Below, in pieces: positions 1 through 6,923 of a stretch of 10,883 nt of DNA. The notes below the pieces were generated by a model. That model saw only the letters and a list, made by a program, of their open reading frames with translations. It did not search any database and was not told the DNA's origin. The stretch is from NCBI GenBank assembly GCA_028707655.1, contig JAQWAN010000045.1, forward strand, positions 1-10,883, given 5' to 3'. This stretch comes from Bacteroidaceae bacterium. Its GTDB lineage: Bacteria > Bacteroidota > Bacteroidia > Bacteroidales > Bacteroidaceae. The translations under genes were made by a program, and so were the position numbers. How positions within the stretch are numbered: the first letter of the stretch is position 1; each line of letters begins with the position of its first letter.

Positions 1-6
1 TTTTGT

Positions 7-1194
7 TTACTTGATAATATCTAATTCTTTAAAGCATTTTAATAGCTTTTCAACAGCTATATCTATTTGTTCCACCGTATGGGTAGCCATAAGAGAGAAG
101 CGAATCAATGTATCTTCTGGCGAACAGGCTGGAGGAATAACAGGATTGATAAAGATGCCCTCTTCAAATAACATTTTAGTTACGATGAATGTCTTCTCAA
201 TATCTCTTACATATAATGGGATAATTGGAGTGGAGGTATTACCAATTTCAAAACCAAGTTCTCTAAAACGTTTTAAAGCATAGTTTGTGATTTTCCATAG
301 ATAGTCAATACGCTCAGGCTCTGTCTTCATGATATGAAGAGCAGCTTGTGCAGCAGCAGTAGCACCTGGAGTGTTACTTGCACTGAAGATATATGGGCGA
401 GAGTTATGTCTTAAATAATTGATTACTGATTTGTCTGCAGCAATAAATCCACCAATAGAGGCCAATGATTTACTGAAAGTAGCCATGATAAGATCAACAT
501 CTTTTGTTAGATTGAAATGATCGCATGTACCTCTACCATTTCTACCAAGAACACCTAATCCGTGTGCTTCGTCAACCATGACGCTTGCATTGTATTTCTT
601 TGATAGACGAATAATTTCTGGTAAGTTAGCTACATCGCCTTCCATACTGAACACACCATCCACAATAATTAATTTTACCTTGTCAGGCTTGCACTTCTTC
701 AACTCCTTTTCCAAGGCTTCCATGTTGTTGTGCTTGTATTTATAGATGGTAGAAAAAGAGAGACGACGACCCTCTACAATAGAGGCATGGTCTAGCTCAT
801 CACAAATAATATAATCTTCTCTACCTGTAACACAAGATACAACACCTAGATTAACTTGGAATCCTGTTGAATAGATTATTGCATCTTCTTTTCCAACAAA
901 CTCAGCTAATTCTTTTTCTAGTTGTAAGTGTAAATCTAACGTTCCGTTTAGGAAACGTGAACCAGCACAACCTGTTCCATACTTGCGTGTAGCTTCCAAT
1001 GAGGCTTCAATAACTTTTGGATGGTTCGTCAACCCCAAATAAGAATTAGAACCAAACATGAGGACTTTACGTCCACTCATTATAACTTCCGTATCTTGTT
1101 CGCTTTCAATACAACGGAAATAAGGATATACACCTCTTGCTTTTATCTCTTGTGGAAGAGTGTATTTTGATAATTTGTCTTGTAATAAACCCAT
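7..1194 (-). CDS. spt: Serine palmitoyltransferase (alpha-oxoamine synthase family)
   Basis: This PLP enzyme condenses L-serine with a long-chain acyl-CoA to 3-ketosphinganine, the first committed step of sphingolipid synthesis. It is 395 aa, full length for the soluble bacterial enzyme. Visible motifs are SNSYLGL (49-55), the glycine-rich GTGCAGSRFLNGT (73-85), DELDHAS with H136 expected to stack on PLP, VDEAHG with D208 and H211, and TFSKSLASIGG with K242 as the Schiff-base lysine. BioF, glycine C-acetyltransferase and ALA synthase share the fold. The close resemblance to remembered Bacteroides Spt, including the YPYFR and PVIPPAC stretches, makes serine palmitoyltransferase the best call. 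The ATG at 1194 gives the usual N-terminus (MGLLQDKLSKY). The gene stands divergent from a lipid kinase, and a TAnnTTTG promoter lies about 110 nt upstream. Its stop is 6 nt from the window edge, so no terminator can be judged. Confidence 0.93.
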   Translation of the reverse strand: MGLLQDKLSKYTLPQEIKARGVYPYFRCIESEQDTEVIMSGRKVLMFGSNSYLGLTNHPKVIEASLEATRKYGTGCAGSRFLNGTLDLHLQLEKELAEFVGKEDAIIYSTGFQVNLGVVSCVTGREDYIICDELDHASIVEGRRLSFSTIYKYKHNNMEALEKELKKCKPDKVKLIIVDGVFSMEGDVANLPEIIRLSKKYNASVMVDEAHGLGVLGRNGRGTCDHFNLTKDVDLIMATFSKSLASIGGFIAADKSVINYLRHNSRPYIFSASNTPGATAAAQAALHIMKTEPERIDYLWKITNYALKRFRELGFEIGNTSTPIIPLYVRDIEKTFIVTKMLFEEGIFINPVIPPACSPEDTLIRFSLMATHTVEQIDIAVEKLLKCFKELDIIK

Positions 1195-1210
1195 AATAAG
1201 ATGTTAATAA

Positions 1211-1270
1211 GCCTAATGCCTATAATTAATGTATATGATTAAATACATTCCACAATTTACTTGATTAGGC
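1211..1270 (-). promoter_or_regulatory. Nested inverted repeats in the spt leader
   Basis: GCCTAAT (1211-1217) is the exact reverse complement of ATTAGGC (1264-1270). Inside it, AATGTAT (1228-1234) pairs with ATACATT (1243-1249) around an 8-nt loop. Both fall inside the predicted spt mRNA leader, so the RNA could fold into a two-part stem. No known riboswitch class is recognised. Confidence 0.35.
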
Positions 1271-1304
1271 CGTTTTATTGCACCATTCAAAAAAATGTAG
1301 GCCG

Positions 1305-1312
1305 CAAAGTTA
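1305..1312 (-). promoter_or_regulatory. Bacteroidota -7 box for spt
   Basis: Read on the minus strand the sequence is TAACTTTG, an exact match to the TAnnTTTG box used by the primary sigma factor of this phylum, followed by GCGGC. No clear TTTG stands at the -33 distance; that place is taken by the edge of an AT-rich dyad (1333-1355). Transcription would start near 1298, giving a leader of about 100 nt. Confidence 0.6.
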
Positions 1313-1332
1313 ATAAATTATTGTTATTCTGT

Positions 1333-1355
1333 ATTGTTTTTCAAAAAAAAACAAT
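1333..1355. promoter_or_regulatory. AT-rich dyad between divergent promoters
   Basis: ATTGTTTTT (1333-1341) and AAAAACAAT (1347-1355) are perfect 9-bp inverted arms around CAAAA. The dyad covers the expected -33 position of the spt promoter and lies upstream of the kinase promoter, a sensible place for a shared operator. Low sequence complexity means chance or DNA bending are alternatives. Confidence 0.35.
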
Positions 1356-1379
1356 CTATTTTTTTTTAAAGAGGGCGAA

Positions 1380-1412
1380 TTGCTTTCTTTTCAGAAAAAT
1401 AGATTATTTTTG
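1380..1412 (+). promoter_or_regulatory. Promoter of the lipid kinase (TTG-N22-TATTTTTG)
   Basis: The -7 box TATTTTTG (1405-1412) matches TAnnTTTG exactly, with TTG (1380-1382) 22 nt upstream. Transcription should start near 1419, only about 10 nt before the ATG at 1429. This is the main reason for placing the start there and not further upstream. Confidence 0.65.
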
Positions 1413-1428
1413 TAGCTCCAATTGTAAA

Positions 1429-2397
1429 ATGAAAAAAAGGAAGGTGAAGAAACTAATTGCTATAATTAATCCAATTTCTGGAACGACTAAAAAGAAACAA
1501 ATTATTGATTATTTCACCAATCATATAGACCGTCAACAGTTTGAATTCAAGATCGTTTTAACGGAATATGCTGGTCACGCTTCTGAACTAGTGAAATGGG
1601 CCATTGAGCATACTTACGATTATGTGATAGCAGTAGGTGGCGATGGTACGATAAACGAGGTGGCTCGTTCTGTAATAGGTTCCTCCTTAACAATGGGTAT
1701 TATTCCCTGTGGATCAGGGAACGGCTTAGCGCGTCATCTACAGATTCCTTTAGATATGAAATTGGCCATTGATGTTATTAACGAACAACACGTTGAATGC
1801 ATTGACTTTGGCAAGATTAATGATATACCCTTCTTTTGCACTTGTGGTGTTGGCTTTGATGCTTTTGTTAGTTTAAAATTTGCGCGTTCTAAAAAGAGAG
1901 GCATCTTGTCCTATCTTGAAAACACCCTGCGTGAATATCTCAAGTATAAGCCAAACACCTATACCGTGAGAACCGGTAATAACACCCAACAGTATAAAGC
2001 GTTTTTAATTGCTTGCGCAAATGCTTCGCAGTATGGTAATAATGCTTATATAGCACCTAAGGCCTCCTTAACGGATGGTTTGATGGATGTAACCATCTTA
2101 GAGCCTTTTACCTTTATGGATGTGCCCACCCTCTCTTTTCAGTTGTTTAGTAAACATATCGACAAGAACAAGCATATTAAAACCTTCAAATGTAAGGAGC
2201 TGTTCATCGATTTGGAACATCCTAGTGTTATTCATTTTGATGGCGACCCAATGGAAGTAGAGGGACCGCTTAAGGTGGAGCTCATAGAGAAGGGACTAAA
2301 TATCCTAGTGCCAACCCATCCAACCAATTCAAAGTCTATCTTTGTAAAGACAATCGATTACTTTAGTAACATAAATGTATTAAACGACCTAAAATAG
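1429..2397 (+). CDS. DAGK-family lipid kinase, sphingosine-kinase-like
   Basis: This is a 322-aa ATP-dependent lipid kinase of the diacylglycerol kinase catalytic family. Domain signs are NPISG (14-18) at the end of the first strand, the nucleotide-binding GGDGT (70-74), PCGSGNGLARHL (93-104), DGLMD (216-220) and HFDGDPME (269-276) in the C-terminal beta domain. The second nucleotide motif reads GSGNGLA, as in sphingosine kinases, whereas bacterial diacylglycerol kinases and YegS usually have a GT-N form. The gene is divergent from serine palmitoyltransferase, so a long-chain base such as dihydrosphingosine is an attractive substrate; a Porphyromonas gingivalis member of the family has been reported to make dihydrosphingosine-1-phosphate. 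Diacylglycerol or undecaprenol remain possible. The start is the ATG 10 nt after the predicted transcription start; it gives the family-typical MKKxKxxxxIINPxSG opening. It ends 1 nt from the convergent methyltransferase gene, leaving no room for a terminator. Confidence 0.85.
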   Translation: MKKRKVKKLIAIINPISGTTKKKQIIDYFTNHIDRQQFEFKIVLTEYAGHASELVKWAIEHTYDYVIAVGGDGTINEVARSVIGSSLTMGIIPCGSGNGLARHLQIPLDMKLAIDVINEQHVECIDFGKINDIPFFCTCGVGFDAFVSLKFARSKKRGILSYLENTLREYLKYKPNTYTVRTGNNTQQYKAFLIACANASQYGNNAYIAPKASLTDGLMDVTILEPFTFMDVPTLSFQLFSKHIDKNKHIKTFKCKELFIDLEHPSVIHFDGDPMEVEGPLKVELIEKGLNILVPTHPTNSKSIFVKTIDYFSNINVLNDLK

Positions 2398-2398
2398 T

Positions 2399-3106
2399 TT
2401 ACATCTTCAAGTAAAACTCTTTGGTTAAATCGATATAGTCTTGGCTGTATACATGCCTACTCCGTTCAATTAGTAGTTCGTTGCTGCAAAGCGGTTGTTC
2501 TGTATGACCAAAAGCAACTAAAACACGTTTAGGGGGGAGTCCTGTCTTTGTGCAAATCTTTGTCTCTATTTGTGGAAAGAGACCAACCTGGAGTGCCATC
2601 TTTTTGATGGTCTCGTAGCAATCTGTTGGAAGAATCAATTCAAATTGTCCTGTGGGGTGTAATAGTGTAGCAGCTTTTGCTAGTAAATTGGCATAGGAGA
2701 GCTGTCCGGTGTGTCGGGCTCTGTTTCGCTGTTCGTTGGGCCCTATTAAATCGTTTTCAAAGTAGGGTGGATTCGAAACAATTAAATCGTAGGTAGAGGG
2801 ATTGGAAAAGGTTAATATGTTTTGATGAAGCACTTTGATTTGTTCGCTCCAAGGAGAGCGTAGCACATTTTCTTGAGCTTGCTGTGCCGCTTGCTCGTCT
2901 AATTCAATAGCATCTATAGCTGCTGATGTGCGTTGTGCCATCATTAAAGCAATTAGCCCACTACCTGTACCAATGTCTAATATACGCTTTCTTTTTTTTA
3001 CATGTGCCCATGCACCTAATATCACCCCATCTGTACCCACTTTCATGGCGCATTTATCATGATAAATGGTGAATTGTTTAAATCTAAAACAGGTGTTTTC
3101 CCTCAT
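2399..3106 (-). CDS. trmN6: tRNA1(Val) (adenine37-N6)-methyltransferase, TrmN6/YfiC family
   Basis: This predicted cytoplasmic SAM-dependent methyltransferase makes N6-methyladenosine at position 37 of tRNA1(Val). Counting from the chosen start (235 aa), the opening FRFKQFTIYHDKCAMKVGTD is strongly like E. coli YfiC. The SAM-binding loop DIGTGSGL is at 44-51, followed by the acidic end of beta-2 (IELDE), and the adenine-N6 catalytic motif NPPY is at 112-115. The frame is open to an ATG at 3193, but the extra 29 residues have no counterpart in the family. A perfect -7 box on the minus strand (3122-3129) lies within the extension, so the ATG at 3106 is preferred, with a leader of about 9 nt. 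The gene is divergent from lon and convergent with the lipid kinase. tRNA1(Val) specificity is inferred from family membership. Confidence 0.87.
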   Translation of the reverse strand: MRENTCFRFKQFTIYHDKCAMKVGTDGVILGAWAHVKKRKRILDIGTGSGLIALMMAQRTSAAIDAIELDEQAAQQAQENVLRSPWSEQIKVLHQNILTFSNPSTYDLIVSNPPYFENDLIGPNEQRNRARHTGQLSYANLLAKAATLLHPTGQFELILPTDCYETIKKMALQVGLFPQIETKICTKTGLPPKRVLVAFGHTEQPLCSNELLIERSRHVYSQDYIDLTKEFYLKM

Positions 3107-3121
3107 TCGATAATTTTTTGC

Positions 3122-3129
3122 CAAAAATA
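3122..3129 (-). promoter_or_regulatory. Bacteroidota -7 box for trmN6
   Basis: The minus-strand sequence is TATTTTTG, an exact TAnnTTTG match. Transcription would start near 3115, just ahead of the ATG at 3106. No convincing -33 TTTG is seen at the usual distance. The position rules against the longer reading frame that begins at 3193. Confidence 0.55.
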
Positions 3130-3201
3130 GCCTTTTCTTTTCATAAAACATTGAAATAGAAACTAAAAAATGGGTGTCTGCTGTAGTTTTCATGGAAACA
3201 A

Positions 3202-3233
3202 TTTCTTATATCGTCAATAATCAATTACCTTTG
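3202..3233 (+). promoter_or_regulatory. Promoter of the lon-tgt-permease unit
   Basis: TACCTTTG (3226-3233) is an exact TAnnTTTG box. TTTC (3202-3205), one base off TTTG, stands 20 nt upstream. Transcription from about 3240 would give a leader of about 90 nt. No CIRCE operator or other heat-shock element is visible in this stretch. Confidence 0.6.
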
Positions 3234-3315
3234 CAACTGCTCTTCTTGCCGTGTAAAACTTTTGTAGAAACTATTAAAAAGGAGGACGGATAGAGGGGTA
3301 GTAGTCTAAAAACAG

Positions 3316-3333
3316 ATGAAAAGAAAATTATGA
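3316..3333 (+). CDS. Possible 5-codon leader minigene overlapping the lon start
   Basis: An ATG at 3316 opens a frame coding for MKRKL whose TGA overlaps the lon ATG (ATGA at 3330-3333). Such an overlap can couple translation of the downstream gene or tune its start. The only strong Shine-Dalgarno-like sequence (GGAGG at 3281-3285) is about 30 nt upstream, too far for normal use. This may be chance in A-rich DNA. Confidence 0.2.
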   Translation: MKRKL

Positions 3334-5774
3334 CAAAGATGGATGTAAACCGAGAAAAATCGTTTTCATTGATTGCCGATATTGATGGTGATGGCGAATT
3401 AAATACTATAGAGTTGGAAAAAGAACTTCCTGTTTTACCATTAAGAAATATGGTACTTTTCCCAAATGTTGTTGTACCTGTTTCCGTGGGCAGAACCTCT
3501 TCGCTGCGTGTAGTGAAAGAGGCTAATAGTACAGGAGATTATATTGCGGTTCATTGTCAGATAGAACCCGAAACAGATAATCCTGCATATGACGACTTGC
3601 ATGCTGTGGGTGTTATTGCAAAAGTGGTGCGCATTTTAGAGATGCCTAATCAAACGGTAACCGCCATTTTGCAGGGCGTGCGTCGTGTGCATCTAGATAC
3701 CATATCTACTACAACACCCTATTTGAAAGGTGCCGTTAGTTTGATGGATGAAGAACTCATTGAGAAAGAGGATAAAGAGTTTGATGTGCTCGTTACCTCC
3801 TGTAAGGATGCTACCACTAAGTACATCAATTTATCCGAAGATATCAATCAAGATTCAATATTTGCTATTCAGAATATCTCCAATCCCAATTTCTTATTAA
3901 ACTTTGTGTGTACCAATCTACCTTTTCAAAAAGATGAAAAGATAGAATTGTTATCCATTACCTCTTTACGCGACCGTGCATATCGCTTGTTGAAGAACTT
4001 GCATAAAGAGATTCAACTCGAGGAGATAAAGGCCTCTATTCAATTGCGTACGCGCGAGGATTTAGAGCAACAACAAAAAGAATATTTTTTGCAGCAACAG
4101 ATAAAAAATATTCAAAATGAGTTGGGTGGAAATGCGCAAGAGCAAGAGATTGATGAGTTTCGTTTAAAAGCTCGTAAGATGAAATGGGATGCTTCTGTTG
4201 CAGAAGTATTTGAAAAAGAGGTTTCAAAATTGGAACGAATCAATTCGCAATCGCCCGATTATAATGTGCAGATAAATTACTTACAAACCATGCTCAACTT
4301 GCCATGGGGCGTTTATAGTAAAGATTCTAAAAACATAAAAACAGCAGAGAACACACTAAATAAAGACCACTATGGTTTAGAAAAGGTAAAAGAGCGCATA
4401 TTAGAACATTTGGCTGTGTTAAAGCTAAAGAAAGATATGAAATCGCCTATTATCTGTTTATATGGCCCTCCTGGAGTGGGTAAAACCTCATTAGGTCGTT
4501 CTATTGCTTCTGCCTTAAATAGAAAATATGTGCGCATGTCACTTGGTGGACTGCACGATGAGGCGGAGATTCGTGGGCATCGAAAAACCTATATTGGTGC
4601 CATGCCGGGTCGTATCATAAAGAACCTGATTAAGGTAGGAACCTCTAATCCTGTTTTTGTGTTAGATGAGATTGATAAAATCAGTTTTCAAACCGCACAA
4701 GGAGACCCCTCTTCTGCTTTATTAGAGGTGTTAGACCCAGAACAGAATATAGCGTTTCACGATAATTTCTTAGATATAGATTTTGACCTATCTAACGTTA
4801 TGTTTATTGCTACGGCTAACAGCTTAAGTACCATTCCACAACCTTTATTAGACCGTATGGAGTTGATACCTGTGAGTGGTTATATAACCGAAGAGAAAAT
4901 AGAGATTGCACGTAGACATTTGGTACCTAAGGAGCTTTTGGCAAATGGCTTGAGCGACTATAAAATCAAATTTAGCAAGAAAGCTTTAGAGCTGATTGTG
5001 GAATCGTATACGCGTGAGTCTGGTGTACGTGGATTAGAAAAGAAAATAGGAAAACTGTTCCGTAAAATAGCTCGACAAATAGCTACCGACAGTGAAACAG
5101 AGGTACTAAAAACGATTCAACCTAGTCATGTTACCGCACTCTTAGGCGAGCATGAATATTCGCGTGATTCTTATCAAGGTAATGACTATGCAGGTGTGGT
5201 AACCGGCTTAGCATGGACCTCTGTAGGTGGCGAAATCTTATTTATTGAGACCAGCTTAAGTAGAGGAAAAGGTGCCAAATTGACCCTTACCGGAAACCTA
5301 GGTGATGTGATGAAGGAATCTGCAATGTTAGCATTGGAATATATTAAATCGCATGCAGAGCTACTTGGTCTATCAAACGATCTATTTGAAAACTGGAATA
5401 TTCATCTTCATGTGCCAGAGGGAGCAATACCTAAAGATGGTCCTTCTGCTGGTATTACCATGGCAACTGCATTGGCTTCGGCTTTAACGCAGCGTAGAGT
5501 TCGTCCTAATTTGGCGATGACCGGTGAGATAACCTTACGCGGAAAAGTGCTTCCTGTAGGTGGTATCAAGGAGAAAATATTAGCCGCAAAACGTTCTGGC
5601 ATTAAAGATATTATTCTTTGTAAGGAGAATAAGAAGGACATCAATGAGATTCAACCCATCTATTTAGAGGGATTAACGTTTCATTATGTAGCTGATGTTA
5701 AAGAGGTTTTTAAATTGGCCTTGTTAGAGGAGAAGGTGAAAGATGCGGTTGATTTAACGACTATAAAGGAATAA
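3330..5774 (+). CDS. lon: ATP-dependent protease Lon (endopeptidase La)
   Basis: Lon is a cytoplasmic hexameric AAA+ serine protease that degrades misfolded and selected regulatory proteins. At 814 aa it is a complete LonA. The N-terminal substrate domain starts at about 34 (LPVLPLRNMVLFPNVVVPV), followed by a helical, partly coiled-coil stretch around 235-300 rich in Q and E. The AAA+ module has Walker A GPPGVGKT (379-386, K385) and Walker B VFVLDEIDK (442-450). The protease domain has the DGPSAG box with catalytic S706 and GGIKEK with catalytic K749, the 43-residue spacing normal for the Ser-Lys dyad. The N-terminus is about 30 residues longer than in E. coli and acidic (DIDGDGELNTIE). The ATG at 3330 is the first with the complete domain, although M4 would also serve. 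The stop is 3 nt before tgt, so the two are almost certainly cotranscribed. Confidence 0.97.
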   Translation: MTKMDVNREKSFSLIADIDGDGELNTIELEKELPVLPLRNMVLFPNVVVPVSVGRTSSLRVVKEANSTGDYIAVHCQIEPETDNPAYDDLHAVGVIAKVVRILEMPNQTVTAILQGVRRVHLDTISTTTPYLKGAVSLMDEELIEKEDKEFDVLVTSCKDATTKYINLSEDINQDSIFAIQNISNPNFLLNFVCTNLPFQKDEKIELLSITSLRDRAYRLLKNLHKEIQLEEIKASIQLRTREDLEQQQKEYFLQQQIKNIQNELGGNAQEQEIDEFRLKARKMKWDASVAEVFEKEVSKLERINSQSPDYNVQINYLQTMLNLPWGVYSKDSKNIKTAENTLNKDHYGLEKVKERILEHLAVLKLKKDMKSPIICLYGPPGVGKTSLGRSIASALNRKYVRMSLGGLHDEAEIRGHRKTYIGAMPGRIIKNLIKVGTSNPVFVLDEIDKISFQTAQGDPSSALLEVLDPEQNIAFHDNFLDIDFDLSNVMFIATANSLSTIPQPLLDRMELIPVSGYITEEKIEIARRHLVPKELLANGLSDYKIKFSKKALELIVESYTRESGVRGLEKKIGKLFRKIARQIATDSETEVLKTIQPSHVTALLGEHEYSRDSYQGNDYAGVVTGLAWTSVGGEILFIETSLSRGKGAKLTLTGNLGDVMKESAMLALEYIKSHAELLGLSNDLFENWNIHLHVPEGAIPKDGPSAGITMATALASALTQRRVRPNLAMTGEITLRGKVLPVGGIKEKILAAKRSGIKDIILCKENKKDINEIQPIYLEGLTFHYVADVKEVFKLALLEEKVKDAVDLTTIKE

Positions 5775-5777
5775 AGG

Positions 5778-6908
5778 ATGAAATTTGAATTACAGCATAC
5801 AGACCCATTAAGCAATGCCAGAGCAGGTGTTGCTACTACTGACCATGGGCAAATAGAAACACCTATTTTTATGCCTGTTGGAACAGTTGGTTCTGTTAAA
5901 GGCGTTCAAATGAACACTTTAAAAGAGGATGTTCAAGCACAGATAATATTAGGAAACACCTATCATCTTTATCTACGTCCAGGTTTGGATGTGCTAGAGC
6001 AGGCAGGTGGTTTGCATCGTTTTAATGGCTGGGACCGTCCTATCTTAACCGATAGTGGTGGCTTTCAAGTCTTCTCTCTTGCGGGTATCCGTAAGTTGCA
6101 CGAGAAAGGTGCTGAGTTTCGTTCGCATATTGATGGTTCTAAACATTTCTTCTCTCCAGAGGGTGTGATGGATATTGAACGTACCATTGGTGCAGATATA
6201 ATGATGGCTTTTGATGAATGTCCTCCTGGCGATTCTACCTATGCCTATGCAAAGAATTCTATGGGATTGACCCATCGTTGGTTAGACCGTTGTGTACAAC
6301 GCTTTAGTGAGACCGATCCTAAATATGGCTATCAACAAGCACTCTTTCCTATTGTACAAGGTTGTGTCTATCCCGACCTACGCAAACAATCGGCTGAGTT
6401 TATTGCCTCTAAAGAGTGCGATGGAAATGCCATTGGTGGTTTAGCCGTAGGCGAGCCTGTGGAGAAGATGTATGAGATGATTGAGCTGGTAAACGGCATA
6501 TTACCCAAAGAGAAACCACGTTATTTGATGGGCGTAGGTACTCCTATTAATATCTTAGAGGGTATTGAACGAGGTGTTGATATGTTCGATTGTGTAATGC
6601 CAACGCGTAATGGACGTAATGGTATGCTATTTACTAAGGAGGGTATCCTAAATATGCGTAATAAGAAATGGGAAAAAGATTTCTCCTGTATAGAAGCAGA
6701 TGGCGCCTCCTTTGTGGACACCTATTATACCAAAGCTTATCTTCGTCACCTTTTCCATGCAAAAGAATTATTAGCTTTAGAAATAGCTTCTATTCATAAT
6801 TTAGCCTTCTATTTATGGCTTACAAAAGAAGCGCGTAAGCATATTATAGCAGGCGACTTTTCTACTTGGAAAGCAATGATGGTGGTACGTTTAGCAACTC
6901 GTTTGTAA
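5778..6908 (+). CDS. tgt: tRNA-guanine(34) transglycosylase, zinc cysteines absent
   Basis: Tgt swaps guanine 34 of GUN-anticodon tRNAs for preQ1 in the queuosine pathway. The protein is 376 aa, normal for the bacterial enzyme. D92 in TDSGGFQVFS is the expected general acid/base, D271 in MFDCVMPTRNGRNG is the nucleophile, and the base-binding GGLAVGE is present, so catalysis should be intact. The structural zinc site is not standard. Aligned without gaps to E. coli Tgt, the three cysteines of CxCxxC are replaced by G309, S311 and D314, while the histidine ligand H340 (SIHNLAFYLW) remains at the right distance. The flanking sequence reads smoothly, which argues against a frameshift. Similar replacements are remembered from other Bacteroidota Tgt proteins, so this is probably a lineage trait. 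Translation starts 3 nt after the lon stop. Confidence 0.94.
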   Translation: MKFELQHTDPLSNARAGVATTDHGQIETPIFMPVGTVGSVKGVQMNTLKEDVQAQIILGNTYHLYLRPGLDVLEQAGGLHRFNGWDRPILTDSGGFQVFSLAGIRKLHEKGAEFRSHIDGSKHFFSPEGVMDIERTIGADIMMAFDECPPGDSTYAYAKNSMGLTHRWLDRCVQRFSETDPKYGYQQALFPIVQGCVYPDLRKQSAEFIASKECDGNAIGGLAVGEPVEKMYEMIELVNGILPKEKPRYLMGVGTPINILEGIERGVDMFDCVMPTRNGRNGMLFTKEGILNMRNKKWEKDFSCIEADGASFVDTYYTKAYLRHLFHAKELLALEIASIHNLAFYLWLTKEARKHIIAGDFSTWKAMMVVRLATRL

Positions 6909-6923
6909 TTAAAAATAGGATTC

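Larger units (their letters stand above)
1195..1428. other. Divergent control region between spt and the lipid kinase
   Basis: These 234 bp have no supported gene. They hold the minus-strand promoter and roughly 100-nt leader of the palmitoyltransferase, an AT-rich dyad at 1333-1355 and the plus-strand promoter of the kinase. The reading frame of the kinase stays open back to 1261. That extension is judged non-coding because it contains both promoters and runs of 9 A and 9 T, and its translation (many F, K and L) has no family resemblance. Confidence 0.7.

Noticed and set aside
1261..1428. A 56-codon N-terminal extension of the lipid kinase in the same frame.
   Set aside because: It spans both divergent promoters and homopolymer runs, and its translation has no family resemblance.
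3107..3193. A 29-codon N-terminal extension of the tRNA methyltransferase.
   Set aside because: A perfect minus-strand -7 promoter box lies inside it, and TrmN6 homologues begin near the FKQF motif.
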